Positions 8,525 to 18,600 of a stretch of 64,000 nucleotides of DNA are shown here, one piece after another. The position numbers were made by a program, and so were the translations under genes. This DNA is from Fibrobacter sp. UWB5 (lineage in GTDB: Bacteria > Fibrobacterota > Fibrobacteria > Fibrobacterales > Fibrobacteraceae), in contig NZ_MWQH01000010.1 of NCBI RefSeq assembly GCF_002210295.1, positions 1-64,000 on the forward strand, in the 5' to 3' direction. The notes below the pieces were generated by a model. It was not told the origin of the DNA, did no database searches, and saw nothing but the letters and a program-made list of their open reading frames with translations. Each line of letters starts with the position of its first letter. The stretch's first letter is position 1.

Positions 8525-8908
8525 ATGAATCAAACTAACGATATTTGTGAATCTGTTGCAATTCGCCCATCTGTGGTGCAAAAACGCGTGTCAGAAGCCC
8601 TTGAACGGGGAAGCAGCGTAATCCTGCTGGACGGCCTCGATAAGGCCCTTGTGGGTACCTTTTTGAATGAAAACGGCCATGCTGTCGCGGTATATGCCGA
8701 AGAGCTGTGTCTTGCGCTTATTGTTGAACGCTTGAAAGGGGAACATCCTGATAGATCCATTGAGGAATTGAATGAGGATGCGGCTGATTATTTGAGCGAT
8801 TTAGGATACGCGGCCCCATATATGCGCGGAGCCGCGCCCGTAATTATCGAGGGCTTCGAAGTCGATTCGAGCGTATGGCGGTGTTTCTTGGAAGGTAAGG
8901 TTGACTAG
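8525..8908 (+). CDS. Hypothetical protein
   Basis: Unrecognised 127-residue acidic protein starting MNQTNDICES, with a central hydrophobic segment (SSVILLDGLDKALVGTFL) and the phrase GHAVAVYAEELCLALIVERL. I chose the ATG at 8525 because the upstream part of the longer frame (from 8474) overlaps a probable promoter: GGAGT-atataa-ACTCC near 8493-8508 contains a TATATA box. It is the only plus-strand gene in this part of the region and is transcribed away from the gene at 7725. Confidence 0.6.
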   Translation: MNQTNDICESVAIRPSVVQKRVSEALERGSSVILLDGLDKALVGTFLNENGHAVAVYAEELCLALIVERLKGEHPDRSIEELNEDAADYLSDLGYAAPYMRGAAPVIIEGFEVDSSVWRCFLEGKVD

Positions 8909-9120
8909 ATTGAGTCTTCTTTTAGCGTATTGCCGCGCAGCGGCATTGAGCTAAATTGGTTTCTCATCCGGCGTCAAATGGTGTTTTTCATTTAAGCGAC
9001 TGGATAGTAATTCTTATTCAATCTAAGCAAGATTTAGTCAATTATATGAATGACTGTAATCAAGAGTGATGATGGTTCCGCGAAGCGGAAGATCTATCAA
9101 GTGTGATAAGCGATTATGGA

Positions 9121-9181
9121 GTAGGACTAAGCCTATTAGGGTAGATTTATTTCAATTAAGGTAGAATGGACTTAGTCCTAC
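9121..9181. repeat. 61-bp segment with 11-bp terminal inverted repeats
   Basis: GTAGGACTAAG at 9121-9131 and its exact complement CTTAGTCCTAC at 9171-9181 enclose 39 bp containing two GGTAGA motifs. It could be a miniature insertion element or an operator/origin palindrome. No target duplication is visible. Confidence 0.6.
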
Positions 9182-9434
9182 GCTATACCCCTTCCAATTG
9201 GGTTGAGCTGGGTCAGGGGCTTGCCCCTGTTTACTCCGTCGGTAAAAGCCTTCGGCTTGCTCTGACTCTCGAAGAGAGGATGAGGAAGTCGGAGGCTTTT
9301 CCGTTTACAATACTCCGGCTGGAAGAGGTGAAGCTTTAGCTTCGCCGAATCAAAGACGCCAAGGACGGCTGTGATCGGTTCCTAGTAGGCTACGAAGTGG
9401 ACTGCTGGGAATCCAGCTGGTTTATTATGCGGAC

Positions 9435-9531
9435 CCTAAATAATGAACTCGGCGCTTAAATATTGAACTCGGAACTTAAATAATGATACGATTTGGCGCC
9501 TAAAAATGGAACTGTTTTGCCTAAAATAAAG
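9435..9531. repeat. Iteron-like tandem repeats
   Basis: Four and a half units with a period of about 20-24 bp, each starting CYTAAA. Starts are at 9435, 9455, 9475, 9499 and 9520; the first two share TAAATAWTGAACTCGG. The array ends just before the terminator of the gene at 9577. Directly repeated 20-bp units are typical binding sites for a plasmid-type initiator. Confidence 0.55.
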
Positions 9532-9533
9532 AA

Positions 9534-9559
9534 AGCCACCGGATTTGATTCCGGTGGCT
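9534..9559 (-). terminator. Terminator of the 9577-10734 gene
   Basis: Nine-bp arms AGCCACCGG and CCGGTGGCT, followed on the minus strand by a T-rich run. Confidence 0.75.
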
Positions 9560-9576
9560 AGGTGATTTATTTGAAA

Positions 9577-10734
9577 CTAGAATGTTATGAAGTCGTAATC
9601 GGAACATGTTTTTCGTCGTTCCTTTAGCAAGGCGAAGAACTTGGCGACGGTGGCCCTGCCTACCTTAAACCGATCGATAATTTCCTTGTAAGTCAAGTTT
9701 CCGATGTCACGGTCTTTCAAAAATTCGTCAATCAGCATCTTGACCTTTGGCGATGCAGTCCACAGATATTCTTCGTTGTCTTTGGTGAACTTGCCTGCAC
9801 GGGTCTTTTCGAGATACTTGTCAAGGGTCCAGCGGTCTTTTTCCGGTAGAAGCTTGTTGCTGTCCCTCAGCTTGTCATATACATAGAACTCGAAGTTTTG
9901 CAAAGCGTTCTTGGTAATCCACTCATTATCAGTCGTGTTTCCAATGAGCGATTTCCAAGCTTTATTGCGCTTAGGGCTTGTCATGACATAACAGATTGCT
10001 AAGGCAACATCGTTGAATCCGACCGTTTTTCCGGCGCTTTTTGCGATGAGTGCATTCGGAATAATGACATCGTGAAAGACGCGGCTGTATAGACGAAAAA
10101 TTGACTTTTCAGTGGGTGATTTGTTCCAGTTACGGTCAAAGGAGAAATCCTTGCCAGAATAGCCCCTGATCTTGAAGTGGCTTATTGTCTTGCTGGTGGA
10201 TAGGAGCCAGTGTCTTGGCTTGCGCTTGTATTCCTTTGATGTGGCTTCTTCTGTGGCTGGCGCGGTTATCTCAGTCGGGGTTTTAAGGGATTCTATTTGT
10301 GCTAGGACTGAATCTACTTCTGATTGTGTGATAAAGATGATGTACTTTCCGTCTCTACAAGCGCAATAGATGTTTTGCTTTTCTTGTCGCTTTAGTTCTT
10401 TTCGTTCTTCAGCGCTGTTAATGAAGTATTCCCTAAGTTGTGTGGCGATATTGTGCAAGGCTTTGAGTCTTAGACCACAATAATAAGCCTTGTCTCGTTC
10501 TTCTTTTGTAGAACCGGGCAAATGACTGAAATAATCTAAATATATATAGTAGTTATAAAATGGGGCTAGGTCATTCTGATTCTGGTCCTTGGTAAACCGA
10601 TAGTGACCGGGCTTGAATTTTTCCTTAAAAAGGGAAAACATCTCTTTGGTGGGAACGTCGGTCGGTTCAAGTAGTATTGCGGATTGAAAGTTCGGTTTTT
10701 CGCGGGAGCCTAGATTCTTATTCATGAATATCAT
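9577..10734 (-). CDS. Possible replication or DNA-binding protein
   Basis: A 385-residue basic protein without a confident family match. The C-terminal 35 residues (LTYKEIIDRFKVGRATVAKF) look like a helix-turn-helix: a helix, a short turn, then a recognition helix with GRATVAKF. The region around 190-260 is rich in Lys/Arg/Trp. I chose the ATG at 10734, which has AAGGA 10 nt upstream, over the TTG at 10797. Iteron-like repeats and a hairpin-rich non-coding stretch lie directly downstream, so a replication initiator or partition role is possible; that assignment rests on context only. Confidence 0.55.
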   Translation of the reverse strand: MIFMNKNLGSREKPNFQSAILLEPTDVPTKEMFSLFKEKFKPGHYRFTKDQNQNDLAPFYNYYIYLDYFSHLPGSTKEERDKAYYCGLRLKALHNIATQLREYFINSAEERKELKRQEKQNIYCACRDGKYIIFITQSEVDSVLAQIESLKTPTEITAPATEEATSKEYKRKPRHWLLSTSKTISHFKIRGYSGKDFSFDRNWNKSPTEKSIFRLYSRVFHDVIIPNALIAKSAGKTVGFNDVALAICYVMTSPKRNKAWKSLIGNTTDNEWITKNALQNFEFYVYDKLRDSNKLLPEKDRWTLDKYLEKTRAGKFTKDNEEYLWTASPKVKMLIDEFLKDRDIGNLTYKEIIDRFKVGRATVAKFFALLKERRKTCSDYDFITF

Positions 10735-10862
10735 AGGTTTTGGATCCTTTTGTTTTCTGATTGGTGCAAATTTAACAGGAATCAATTTGAATTGCAAATT
10801 GCGAAAATTAGCCGACTTTGGCTCATTTTTGTACCAGAACTGATAAACTATATATGTCCTAA

Positions 10863-11204
10863 ATGGGGTACTCTATGATAGTGTACATGTACAATGATGA
10901 ATGTGAGCCGATAAGCGACAAGGTGGTTCGCGAGAGATTCCTGCTGGAAGAGGAAGCGAATCGAGTTAAGACGTTTGTTCAAGACATCTATAGCGAGTTC
11001 GGCATCGAAGTTGATGGTGTAAACAACCAGCTTGATATTGCCGTTAAGATGCTCCGAAGTCGGTTGTCTAGCGAACCGGACAATGCGGCGGTAATATGTC
11101 GGTACTTGAATCGTGCGGCGGCTATCGGCTGGGATTTTCACTGGCATTGCTGCTACATCAGAAAGTTCAAGTTGCCTATTGATCCATATATCTACTTGCC
11201 GTAA
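10863..11204 (+). CDS. Hypothetical protein
   Basis: Unrecognised 113-residue protein. CTATATAT lies about 10 nt before the ATG, so the mRNA may be almost leaderless; an in-frame ATG four codons on is an alternative start. The sequence is helical and acidic at the N terminus (RERFLLEEEANRVKTFV) and ends in an aromatic-rich stretch (WDFHWHCCYIRKF). It is divergent from the gene at 9577 and ends before a strong terminator. Confidence 0.6.
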   Translation: MGYSMIVYMYNDECEPISDKVVRERFLLEEEANRVKTFVQDIYSEFGIEVDGVNNQLDIAVKMLRSRLSSEPDNAAVICRYLNRAAAIGWDFHWHCCYIRKFKLPIDPYIYLP

Positions 11205-11230
11205 AGGGGCCTTTGGTACAGTGCTAAATG

Positions 11231-11268
11231 GTGGCATCCAGTGAGTCTATTCGCTGGATGCCACTTTT
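11231..11268 (+). terminator. Strong intrinsic terminator
   Basis: Perfect 11-bp arms GTGGCATCCAG and CTGGATGCCAC followed by TTTT. It separates the genes at 10863 and 11287. Confidence 0.85.
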
Positions 11269-11286
11269 ATATCTATATTGACTGAT

Positions 11287-12126
11287 ATGCCTATTACCGC
11301 CCAAGATGTCTATCCCTTGCTTGGTGAATTACTCCATGCGTGTCAGCGCATCGAATGGACCATGAAGTATCTGGTTGAGCAAGCGTATCGCAAGGTGGAG
11401 TTTAAGACGGTCGATGAACTGCAAAAGCCGCCCAAGATTGAAGATAAGTGGATGTCGAATCCAGATACGCTCGGAATGGTCGTCAGGGACTTTCTGCAAG
11501 ACTTCTATGGCGAACCAGCCGATGACTGTGCCGATGTCGACTGCGTCAAGTTCGAACTTCGCTATAGCTTTAATGCCGACGTCGATGCGGATGTCCGCGA
11601 GGAAAACCGCCGTCGACGTGCCGCTGAGCTGGCAGACCTTGTGGCGATTCGCAACTTTCTGGCCCACCAATTCGGTCTACGTTATCCTCTGCACGATGAA
11701 GAGAGCTGTACGGCTGCGATGGCGTATCTGGAAGATGCCAAGGCGAAGCTGAAAAAGCACGATGAACAGTTGAAGTTCGAGGTCAACATGTTCCAGGCAA
11801 TTCGTCAGGACATGTGTTCTATGGCTCCGAATATGCCTATGATTATGGAACGGGTGCGTCGTGCTGATGAGCTAAAGGGCAAGATTGGCAAGCTAAAAAC
11901 CTATAACTTTTCGAATATGGCAGAACGTACCATATTCGACTTTACCGACCGCCAAGACGTGATAGAGGCGATTCTGTACGGCGAGCAAGATATCACGCTG
12001 GATGCGTATATGTCGAAGCCTATCGAGGTGCGGCTGGCCAACCTTCAATGGCTGGCAGAGCTATCAGAGAACCCCAACTTCATTGAGGCCGTGCGCAAGC
12101 AACAGCAGAAGCGTGGCGTCATTTAA
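11287..12126 (+). CDS. HEPN-like protein, possible RNase
   Basis: A 279-residue helical protein. Near residue 122 it contains RNFLAH (R-N-x3-H), the hallmark of HEPN domains, many of which are RNases in toxin-antitoxin and anti-phage systems. The motif follows a Arg/Ala/Glu-rich helix (EENRRRRAAELADLVAIRN), as in HEPN helices. No nucleotidyltransferase partner is adjacent. TATATT lies 8 nt before the ATG; the TTG nine bases upstream is an alternative start. A non-catalytic HEPN scaffold cannot be excluded. Confidence 0.6.
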   Translation: MPITAQDVYPLLGELLHACQRIEWTMKYLVEQAYRKVEFKTVDELQKPPKIEDKWMSNPDTLGMVVRDFLQDFYGEPADDCADVDCVKFELRYSFNADVDADVREENRRRRAAELADLVAIRNFLAHQFGLRYPLHDEESCTAAMAYLEDAKAKLKKHDEQLKFEVNMFQAIRQDMCSMAPNMPMIMERVRRADELKGKIGKLKTYNFSNMAERTIFDFTDRQDVIEAILYGEQDITLDAYMSKPIEVRLANLQWLAELSENPNFIEAVRKQQQKRGVI

Positions 12127-12270
12127 TAGTTTCAGTGGGTTGTTACACATACTGTAAACTCCGTTGACCGCTGTAAACGGAACTGTTGCTTGGTTGTGGT
12201 TATTCTGCTTGTAATAGGATATTTTACTGGCCAGGGCAGTGTATCCGCACTTAGCTATGGAAGTTGCAAT

Positions 12271-12432
12271 ATGGCTATAAACCATTCTGATCGCTGCTGG
12301 TGGAGAACCTTTTGTGATGATGTTCGGCGAGCGTTTCGGCGAAACGACCTTGAAATGAAGGCGTACTTGTATGAGGCTTACGAACGTTACATGCACAAAC
12401 GGCTGATGCGTGAATATCAGTATTACAAGTAA
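12271..12432 (+). CDS. Small hypothetical protein (53 aa)
   Basis: Starts at ATG 12271 (MAINHSDRCWW) after a GGAAG site; a longer TTG frame from 12190 would add a hydrophobic N terminus. It is rich in Arg, Tyr and Trp with a helical YLYEAYERYMHKRLM segment. No family recognised. It lies 145 nt after the HEPN-like gene on the same strand and could be its partner. Confidence 0.4.
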   Translation: MAINHSDRCWWRTFCDDVRRAFRRNDLEMKAYLYEAYERYMHKRLMREYQYYK

Positions 12433-12788
12433 ATCGAGAACAATGAGTTAAAGGCTAAGGGACTGATTGGTAAACGGCTTTGAGCAATCCACACATTGAT
12501 TTCCTCCAGTAACTATATCTTTCCTATAAGTTCTGGAGCAAATCGTAGTTGTTACAACTGACTTTCTATAAATTCCTTGACTGCAGGATTTGATGTTATT
12601 GCAAATTGAAAGCGAATCCCACAAAAATGTTAAGGCGTTACCGAATAAAGTCGTCTTTACAGTCTATTGATGATTTAGAAGAGCGCTAAACGAGCCTTCA
12701 TGGCCTCCGCATTCATGGAAGCCGAGAAATAAATTCACAAAATGGTTTGTCTGACAGCAGTCTTATTATTTGGGGTAAAATTTGCGAA
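12433..12788. other. 356-nt gap without a recognisable gene
   Basis: AT-rich. The only coding possibility is a 20-codon frame from ATG 12627 (MLRRYRIKSSLQSIDDLEER), which lacks a ribosome site. No strong hairpins or repeats. It probably marks the end of the left accessory block. Confidence 0.5.
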
Positions 12789-15227
12789 TCAGTTCTTTAC
12801 GCAACGGACAGGATGTCCTCTTCCCTTATTGAGAGTCCCATAAGAGGCTGCTCCATTTGAATTCGAAATGTAAAAGTAATATCCTGATGTATATCCATCC
12901 CCTCCCTGGGTTGCAGTCCAAAAAGTAGCATAATATCCATCGCCATAAAAAGATCCTCCTTGATTGTATCCAACGGGAAAAGCAGAAAATCCTATAGCGT
13001 CAGTTCCATTGTTTGACCTATCCCATCCTGTTTTGGATCTCAAAATTTTTTGCCTATTGCCAAGTTCTTCAATTGTTGATAATAGATTTTTCCATTCTTC
13101 TAGGCGAGGGATGTGCCATCCTTCTGGACATATACCTTTTCGATTGACATCGCTTATAGAACAACGAAGTCCTTCGCCACAATCGTATGCGGCAGTATCC
13201 ATTGCTGCAGACCATGTGTAGTATCGGCCCGCTATTTCCCCGTCAGGATCATTTTTATTTGCCCACATATTTCCTTCTAAATTATGAGAAATATTCTTGT
13301 CCGCAAAATTCAAGTTTTCTGCCATCCAGGTAACACCATCTATAACCGTGGTCCTATAAACCTTTCCATCTCTTTCATCAGTCATAGTTCCGTATTCAAA
13401 ATCAGGATTAAAGCGATATTCCTTGGGGACAAGCCAATTCCAATCGTTAGTCATGTCAACCCAATTACCGTTTGACGCACAATAGTAACTAATGGTATCA
13501 ACGACTGCACCCTTGATGATTTTTCCGATTTCATCACAAGTCGTTTCATTATTTAGGTCTTTCTCGTATGAAGTCGCAAACCGCCAAAATACAGAGTTAG
13601 AGGAATCGCGGCAAATAAAGCGACTGTAAGTATTTTTGTAGTAAAGTTTGCTGTACTGATTGGTGACTGCGGCAATTTCACCAGCACGTTCCTTAGTGCA
13701 AGTTCCTATTCCATATTCTCGCCTCCAGAAATTACCCAGGAAAGCAGACTTATAGGGGGCTGCATAAGATGAGGAAGTTACAGATGTTTTAAACGTCGTC
13801 TGGGAAAGTATTGACCCCGCCCTTGCAAAATCTGCCATTTTGGCTTTTATACTATCGCTCCACTCTCCATCTTTTTCAAAATCGTCTGCGACTTCATCAA
13901 TTAGTTTTTGCAAAGCAGAGGCACTATTGGTCAGTCCATTGAACAAAAGCGTTACATTGTATAAAACCGTGTCGGCTGCCGTTTTGGGAACGATATCCTG
14001 TGGTTCTGTAAAGGTTCCTTCTAAGCCTAAAGACTTAATCCATTCATTATTCGCCTGTTCTCTTGCCGACGGAAAATCAAGACCGTTCTTTACCAAATAG
14101 GCGATTCGCTTTGATTGGATATGTGTAAACAAGTTGACCCTAGCAATGTACTCTACCCTTTTGTTTATTGTTTTTCGGTCCAAATATGTCGCATCGACTA
14201 TGGCGTTAAGTGTCAAGGAATCAGTCGTCGTCTTTTGGGAATCCAGTTCAAAAAATTTTCCTTGGCATTCAATCAGCATATAAATTGACTGTTGTCCGAT
14301 TGTGTCTGACTCCGAATAATACTTGTTGCCAAAGACTCCTATATAACTGGTACTATTGACATTTGTCGATTGATGCTGGACTCCCGTTTTATTAAGAGAC
14401 GCATTCAGTTCATGAACAACAACCTTCGGGGCGATAAGATACTGCGTACCCGTGGCAAGCACAGCATCTCTAATAGAGAATGTACTTGAGTCCACTTCGG
14501 CAGATGACATTGTTTCACTAGAAGATTCAGGGGCAAACGAAGAACTAGACACCGTTGCAGAACTCTGCACTTGACTAGATGAAGACAAACTAGATGAACT
14601 TGGACTAGTATTCGAAGATGAACTAGACTTGGCTTTTTCGCAGTTATCCAGATTCAACACATAAGTAACACCATCATCACACAGGTACATTTTTTCGCTG
14701 CTGCTTGAATTTTCTGTTTCATTGTCAGAACTGGATGAAGCTGGAACATCGCTAGAACTGGAGGCAACTTGAACCTCGCTTGAACTTGAATTCGTCACAC
14801 GGCTGGAACTTGATGCGACCGACTTTTCACTAGAACTGGATGAAATCGGCGCGTCGCTAGAACTGGAGGCAACTTGGACCTCGCTTGAACTTGAATTCGT
14901 CACACGGCTGGAACTTGATGCGACCGACTTCTCACTAGAACTGGATTCAACAGATTTTTCGCTAGAACTAGAGAGTACCTGAACTTCGCTTGAGGAACTG
15001 GACGAAACTATTTCAACCCATTTACCATCGGAACATTCTCTGAAGTTTTCGCTGTCCGCCGGCTTGATAACGAGACCTTCGTTAGATGAATCGCAAGGAA
15101 TTTCGGTCCCCTTGGAATCATTTGCGTTATCGTTCGCATTACTCGCAGAATCATCGCCGCAAGCGAAAAAGCAAAGAGCCGAAATAACGGATACGCTTGA
15201 CACAACATAGCGCAGGCTGTTTTTCAT
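12789..15227 (-). CDS. FISUMP-domain lipoprotein with poly-Ser linker
   Basis: Exported surface lipoprotein of 812 residues. The N terminus MKNSLRYVVSS leads to a lipobox-like CFFAC, then CSDGKWVEI and a long linker of SSSS blocks (about 80-250). The middle (about 260-620) is unassigned, with several Cys. The C terminus (about 630-812) is a FISUMP domain: VIDGVTWMAENLNF, GRYYTWSAAMD, GICPEGWHIPRLEEW, GYYATFWTAT and HPVRCVKN. This domain is abundant in Fibrobacter, and its role is unknown to me. I chose the ATG at 15227 because it begins the signal peptide; 30 upstream codons look spurious. Confidence 0.9.
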   Translation of the reverse strand: MKNSLRYVVSSVSVISALCFFACGDDSASNANDNANDSKGTEIPCDSSNEGLVIKPADSENFRECSDGKWVEIVSSSSSSEVQVLSSSSEKSVESSSSEKSVASSSSRVTNSSSSEVQVASSSSDAPISSSSSEKSVASSSSRVTNSSSSEVQVASSSSDVPASSSSDNETENSSSSEKMYLCDDGVTYVLNLDNCEKAKSSSSSNTSPSSSSLSSSSQVQSSATVSSSSFAPESSSETMSSAEVDSSTFSIRDAVLATGTQYLIAPKVVVHELNASLNKTGVQHQSTNVNSTSYIGVFGNKYYSESDTIGQQSIYMLIECQGKFFELDSQKTTTDSLTLNAIVDATYLDRKTINKRVEYIARVNLFTHIQSKRIAYLVKNGLDFPSAREQANNEWIKSLGLEGTFTEPQDIVPKTAADTVLYNVTLLFNGLTNSASALQKLIDEVADDFEKDGEWSDSIKAKMADFARAGSILSQTTFKTSVTSSSYAAPYKSAFLGNFWRREYGIGTCTKERAGEIAAVTNQYSKLYYKNTYSRFICRDSSNSVFWRFATSYEKDLNNETTCDEIGKIIKGAVVDTISYYCASNGNWVDMTNDWNWLVPKEYRFNPDFEYGTMTDERDGKVYRTTVIDGVTWMAENLNFADKNISHNLEGNMWANKNDPDGEIAGRYYTWSAAMDTAAYDCGEGLRCSISDVNRKGICPEGWHIPRLEEWKNLLSTIEELGNRQKILRSKTGWDRSNNGTDAIGFSAFPVGYNQGGSFYGDGYYATFWTATQGGDGYTSGYYFYISNSNGAASYGTLNKGRGHPVRCVKN
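14751..14951. repeat. 105-bp tandem duplication in the Ser-linker coding region
   Basis: The block starting GCTAGAACTGGAGGCAACTT at 14751 recurs at 14856 almost base for base for about 95 bp. Because 105 is divisible by three, the duplication keeps the frame and lengthens the linker by 35 residues, a sign of recent slippage or unequal exchange. Confidence 0.85.
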
Positions 15228-15664
15228 GGGGCACCCCTGGTTAAGTCTTTTTACAGGATAGAACTGTTTTCCTCTAATATAAATTATTTTAGCTGTTTTG
15301 TAAAAAAAACTATACATCTTATCATTTTTTCAGTCGGCTCTGTTAGGCCAGACCGTATAGCTGCGAACATGCTGCGGCGAGCCTGGTCACGATTTCAGCG
15401 AAAATTCTGCAATTCCGTAGTGAAAAAAAAAGCCTTGGATGGGCTTACGAAACCGACTTTTTTGGCTAAGACCGCCCGATTGTACAAAATGACCTGACAG
15501 AGCCCTAAAATCTTGCAAAAAGTGATATTTTCCAACCCGAAATATACTCCTTTTGCCCCCCAAAAAAATTTGCTTTAGCTCACACTCAGTATATTAATGT
15601 TTTTTTTTCTTTACTTTAGGCTCGTTTGAAGCTATATTTACTCCTATAGCACAACGAGGACTCT
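15228..15664. other. Divergent intergenic region with promoters and a MITE-like repeat
   Basis: Promoter of the FISUMP gene lies near 15250-15290 (TATAAATTA on the minus strand side is AT-rich). The plus-strand gene at 15665 has TTTACT (15610-15615), 17 nt, TATATT (15633-15638), where the -10 sits inside GCTATA-N8-TATAGC, then GAGGA 6 nt before the start. The repeat at 15336-15504 occupies the centre. Confidence 0.55.
15336..15504. mobile_element. MITE-like repeat, copy 1 (169 bp)
   Basis: Terminal inverted repeats GGCTCTGTTAGGCCA and TGACCTGACAGAGCC bound a non-coding core that includes TTCAGCGAAAATTCTGCAAT. A second copy at 19056-19223 keeps the ends and several core blocks. No transposase frame is inside, so it would depend on an enzyme elsewhere. 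No clear target duplication. Confidence 0.7.
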
Positions 15665-18600
15665 ATGCTCAAAAAACTGATTGCAGCCATTTTGTTCGTA
15701 TGCCCCCTGGCTTTTGCCGATTGGACCGGTGGCGTAAAAAAGCCTTCGACCATCGAAAAAGAGGGTAAGACATTCTATGAAATTGAGTCAGCAGAAAATT
15801 TGGCGTGGCTCGCGACCCAAGTTAACAAGGGAAATCCTAACTATAATGCAATTCTGAAAAATGATGTTGCGATTACTTCTAGTAAGGTTTCTTCAGAAAC
15901 AATCAAATGGATTTCAATTGGAACGGACTCAACGACATTTAATGGTGTTTTCGATGGCGCAGGTTACAAAGTGTCGGGATTCTATAGTCAAGGTAAATAC
16001 GCCGGTCTTTTTGGTTTTATTGGAGAAGGGGCTGTTGTCAAGAATTTAAAACTGGACAATGCTTTGGCTCAAGGTGATAATGGAATTGCTGGTATTTTGG
16101 CAGCTTCTTTTGGCGGAGATTCTATTATAGATGTTCAGGTTTCAGGGACTGTTCTTGCCGATAGTTTAGCAGGAGGCCTTGCGGGACAGTTGACGGGACG
16201 CAACTTTATTGTTCATTCTCGTTCGAATGCCAAGATTGGTTCCAAATACTATGCTGGTGGCTTTGTGGGTAGCGTAAAAGGCTCTGTTCATTTTTACAGA
16301 ACTGTAGGTGATTGCGCTTTAGACAGTGCTACAAATACGGGGGCCGTAGGTGGATTTGTGGGGTATGTTGAAAACAAGGCGTTCTTTTTTAATGATACGA
16401 ATGTAGCAAACATTATTTGGGGCGCGAAACAATCCTCGTCTGCCATAGGCGGCTTTGTTGGCAATTCAAAATCGATATCGACGACCCAGTTTGAGGAATG
16501 TGTCAATAAGGGAAATCTCTATGGTTCCAAGAAAAATAATATGGGTGGCTTTATAGGCAACAGCAATGGCCATGTGAATATTTTTACTGCGGTTAATGAG
16601 GGTAAAATAGAAAACGGAAATACTTGTGGAGGCTTTATTGGGAACTTTAATGCATCTCATGCTATCATTAGGGATGTTGTCAACAGGGGGTATATGGATA
16701 ATACGGCATCGGGTGGAATTATTGGAACTTCAGGTAATAAGGGGTCTTTTATAGACATTAGTAATGCAAGGAACAATGCTGTTTTGCATGGATATAGTGT
16801 CGCAGGGATTGTTTATTCCTTTGAGGGGGATACTCTACTAATCTCAAAATGTGTGAATACTGATTCGCTTTATGCAACTTCGTATAAAGGCACGTCTGGT
16901 GGAATTTTAGGTTTTGGTCGTGGATCCTCTAATAACGGTAAAATTGGATATGATGCTTATATCGTGATAGAAAATTGTACGAACGAGGGCTCCATTTCTG
17001 GGAGAGGTGCTATGGGTGGAATTGTCGGTAGCATTGATGATGATAAAATAATTCCGAATACCTATGTGAAAAAATCAAAAAATTTCGGAAATATATCAAG
17101 TGATTATACTTACATTTTTAATGGTGTTGGCGGTATTGCTGGATATGCGGAAAGAGCATATATACAGGATTGTATAAATTACGGAAAGGTAAGTGCTGAC
17201 TTAAAGGGAATGACTGAAGAAATGTACTTTGTTGGCGGAGTTGCTGGCTATGCAGGAAATGTATTTCATTCAATAAATGAAGGGGGGGTATCGGTTCATT
17301 CTGATAGCTCGAAATATAGTTTCAAAGCCGAGGTTATTGTCGCTGGAATTGCAGGAAATGCTGATTCCATAGAATATTGTAAAAATAAAGCTGATGTGAG
17401 TTTCGTTGGACAAACGCAAGGAGAAGAGTTCGTTCGTGCCTATGCGGCTGGCGTTGTGGGTTTTGCTGAAAGTTTGGTTCGCCTTTGCGAAAACGAAGGA
17501 CGAGTTTATTTGGATATGGGTGAGAAAGCATCTGCTGCCAATGCTGCGGGTGTTTATGTGGGACGCTCAAGCTCTTACCCGAGGTTAGGAGCGAACATAA
17601 ACAAGGGTCGAGTTTTATTGAAATCAAATAGCATACAAGTTGTTGATGACCACTGGAATTCTGGAGCGTGGTCGGCTTATTCCTATGTTGCTAATGCTGC
17701 TATTGAGTCGGGTACCCTTTCTATAACAGATTCTGTTGCCATTAATGGAACTTTGGTCCCAGGAAATGGAATGCGCTTAAATCAAAGAAATTGTGTCTAT
17801 TACGACAAGATGTTGAGGCCTGCAGAAAATGATACGTTGCCTGAGTTTGCAATGACTACAGCAGAAATGCAGACCGAAAAATTTGCATGGATGTTGAATA
17901 CATGCAATGGAAAACTGCCTAATTTAGGCTTGTGGAGTCAGAGCGGCAAGAATTATCCAGTCTTTGCAGATGAAAGCAATCATGCGATTTATAAGGTGAC
18001 CTTCCTGGATTCTTCAAAGGTGTTGAGCGTTTATACTTATAAAATAGATTCCAGCTTTACAAATTATAAGGGCAACATCATTACCATGGCCGAAGAGCCT
18101 GACCCGACTGACGGTGATGAAGACTTGCAATTCGGTTTTTGGGCCTACGGAGATTCCGCTATTTCTGCCAAGACGATTATCAATGGCGACTATGAACTTT
18201 ATGCGACATATGTACCGAAGGGATCTGTGCTTCAAACCGTTGTTTTCAAGACCGAAGATGGCGACATCGTTGCTGAATTTGTTCTGGCAGAGGGTGTCTC
18301 TGAAGTCACCTTACCCAATGCGCCTGCTAAAGTGGGGTACAGGTTTATCGGCTGGTATAATGGAACCCAAAAGCTGGGCTTGACTGGAGATAAGGTTTCT
18401 GTTGGGTCGGCAAAGACCTTGGTGGCAAAGTATGAGGCGCTCTTGTATAGGATTGCCTTTATAACGGGTATGGATACGTTGCAGGTGGATTCTGTTGCTT
18501 ATGGAAAAACTCCTGAATATAGGGGCAAAACCCCGATGGGTCAGTTGGAAGGGTTTGAGTTTAGTGGCTGGGTTCCGGCTATTGCGCCGGTTTCTGGTGA

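Larger units (their letters stand above)
8909..9576. other. 668-nt non-coding stretch rich in short hairpins
   Basis: No credible gene. It holds a series of short perfect hairpins: TGCCGC/GCGGCA (8931-8945), TTCCGC/GCGGAA (9076-9090), AGGGGC/GCCCCT (9215-9228), AAGCC/GGCTT (9247-9259) and GAAGC/GCTTC (9330-9343). A long inverted repeat spans 9121-9181, and iteron-like repeats lie at 9435-9531. Such a layout fits a replication or maintenance origin of a once-autonomous element, but this is inference. Confidence 0.5.

Noticed and set aside
14500-15010. Regularly spaced repeats resembling a CRISPR array
   Set aside because: They are serine codons and a 105-bp duplication inside a coding linker; units are not separated by unique spacers and no cas gene is present.
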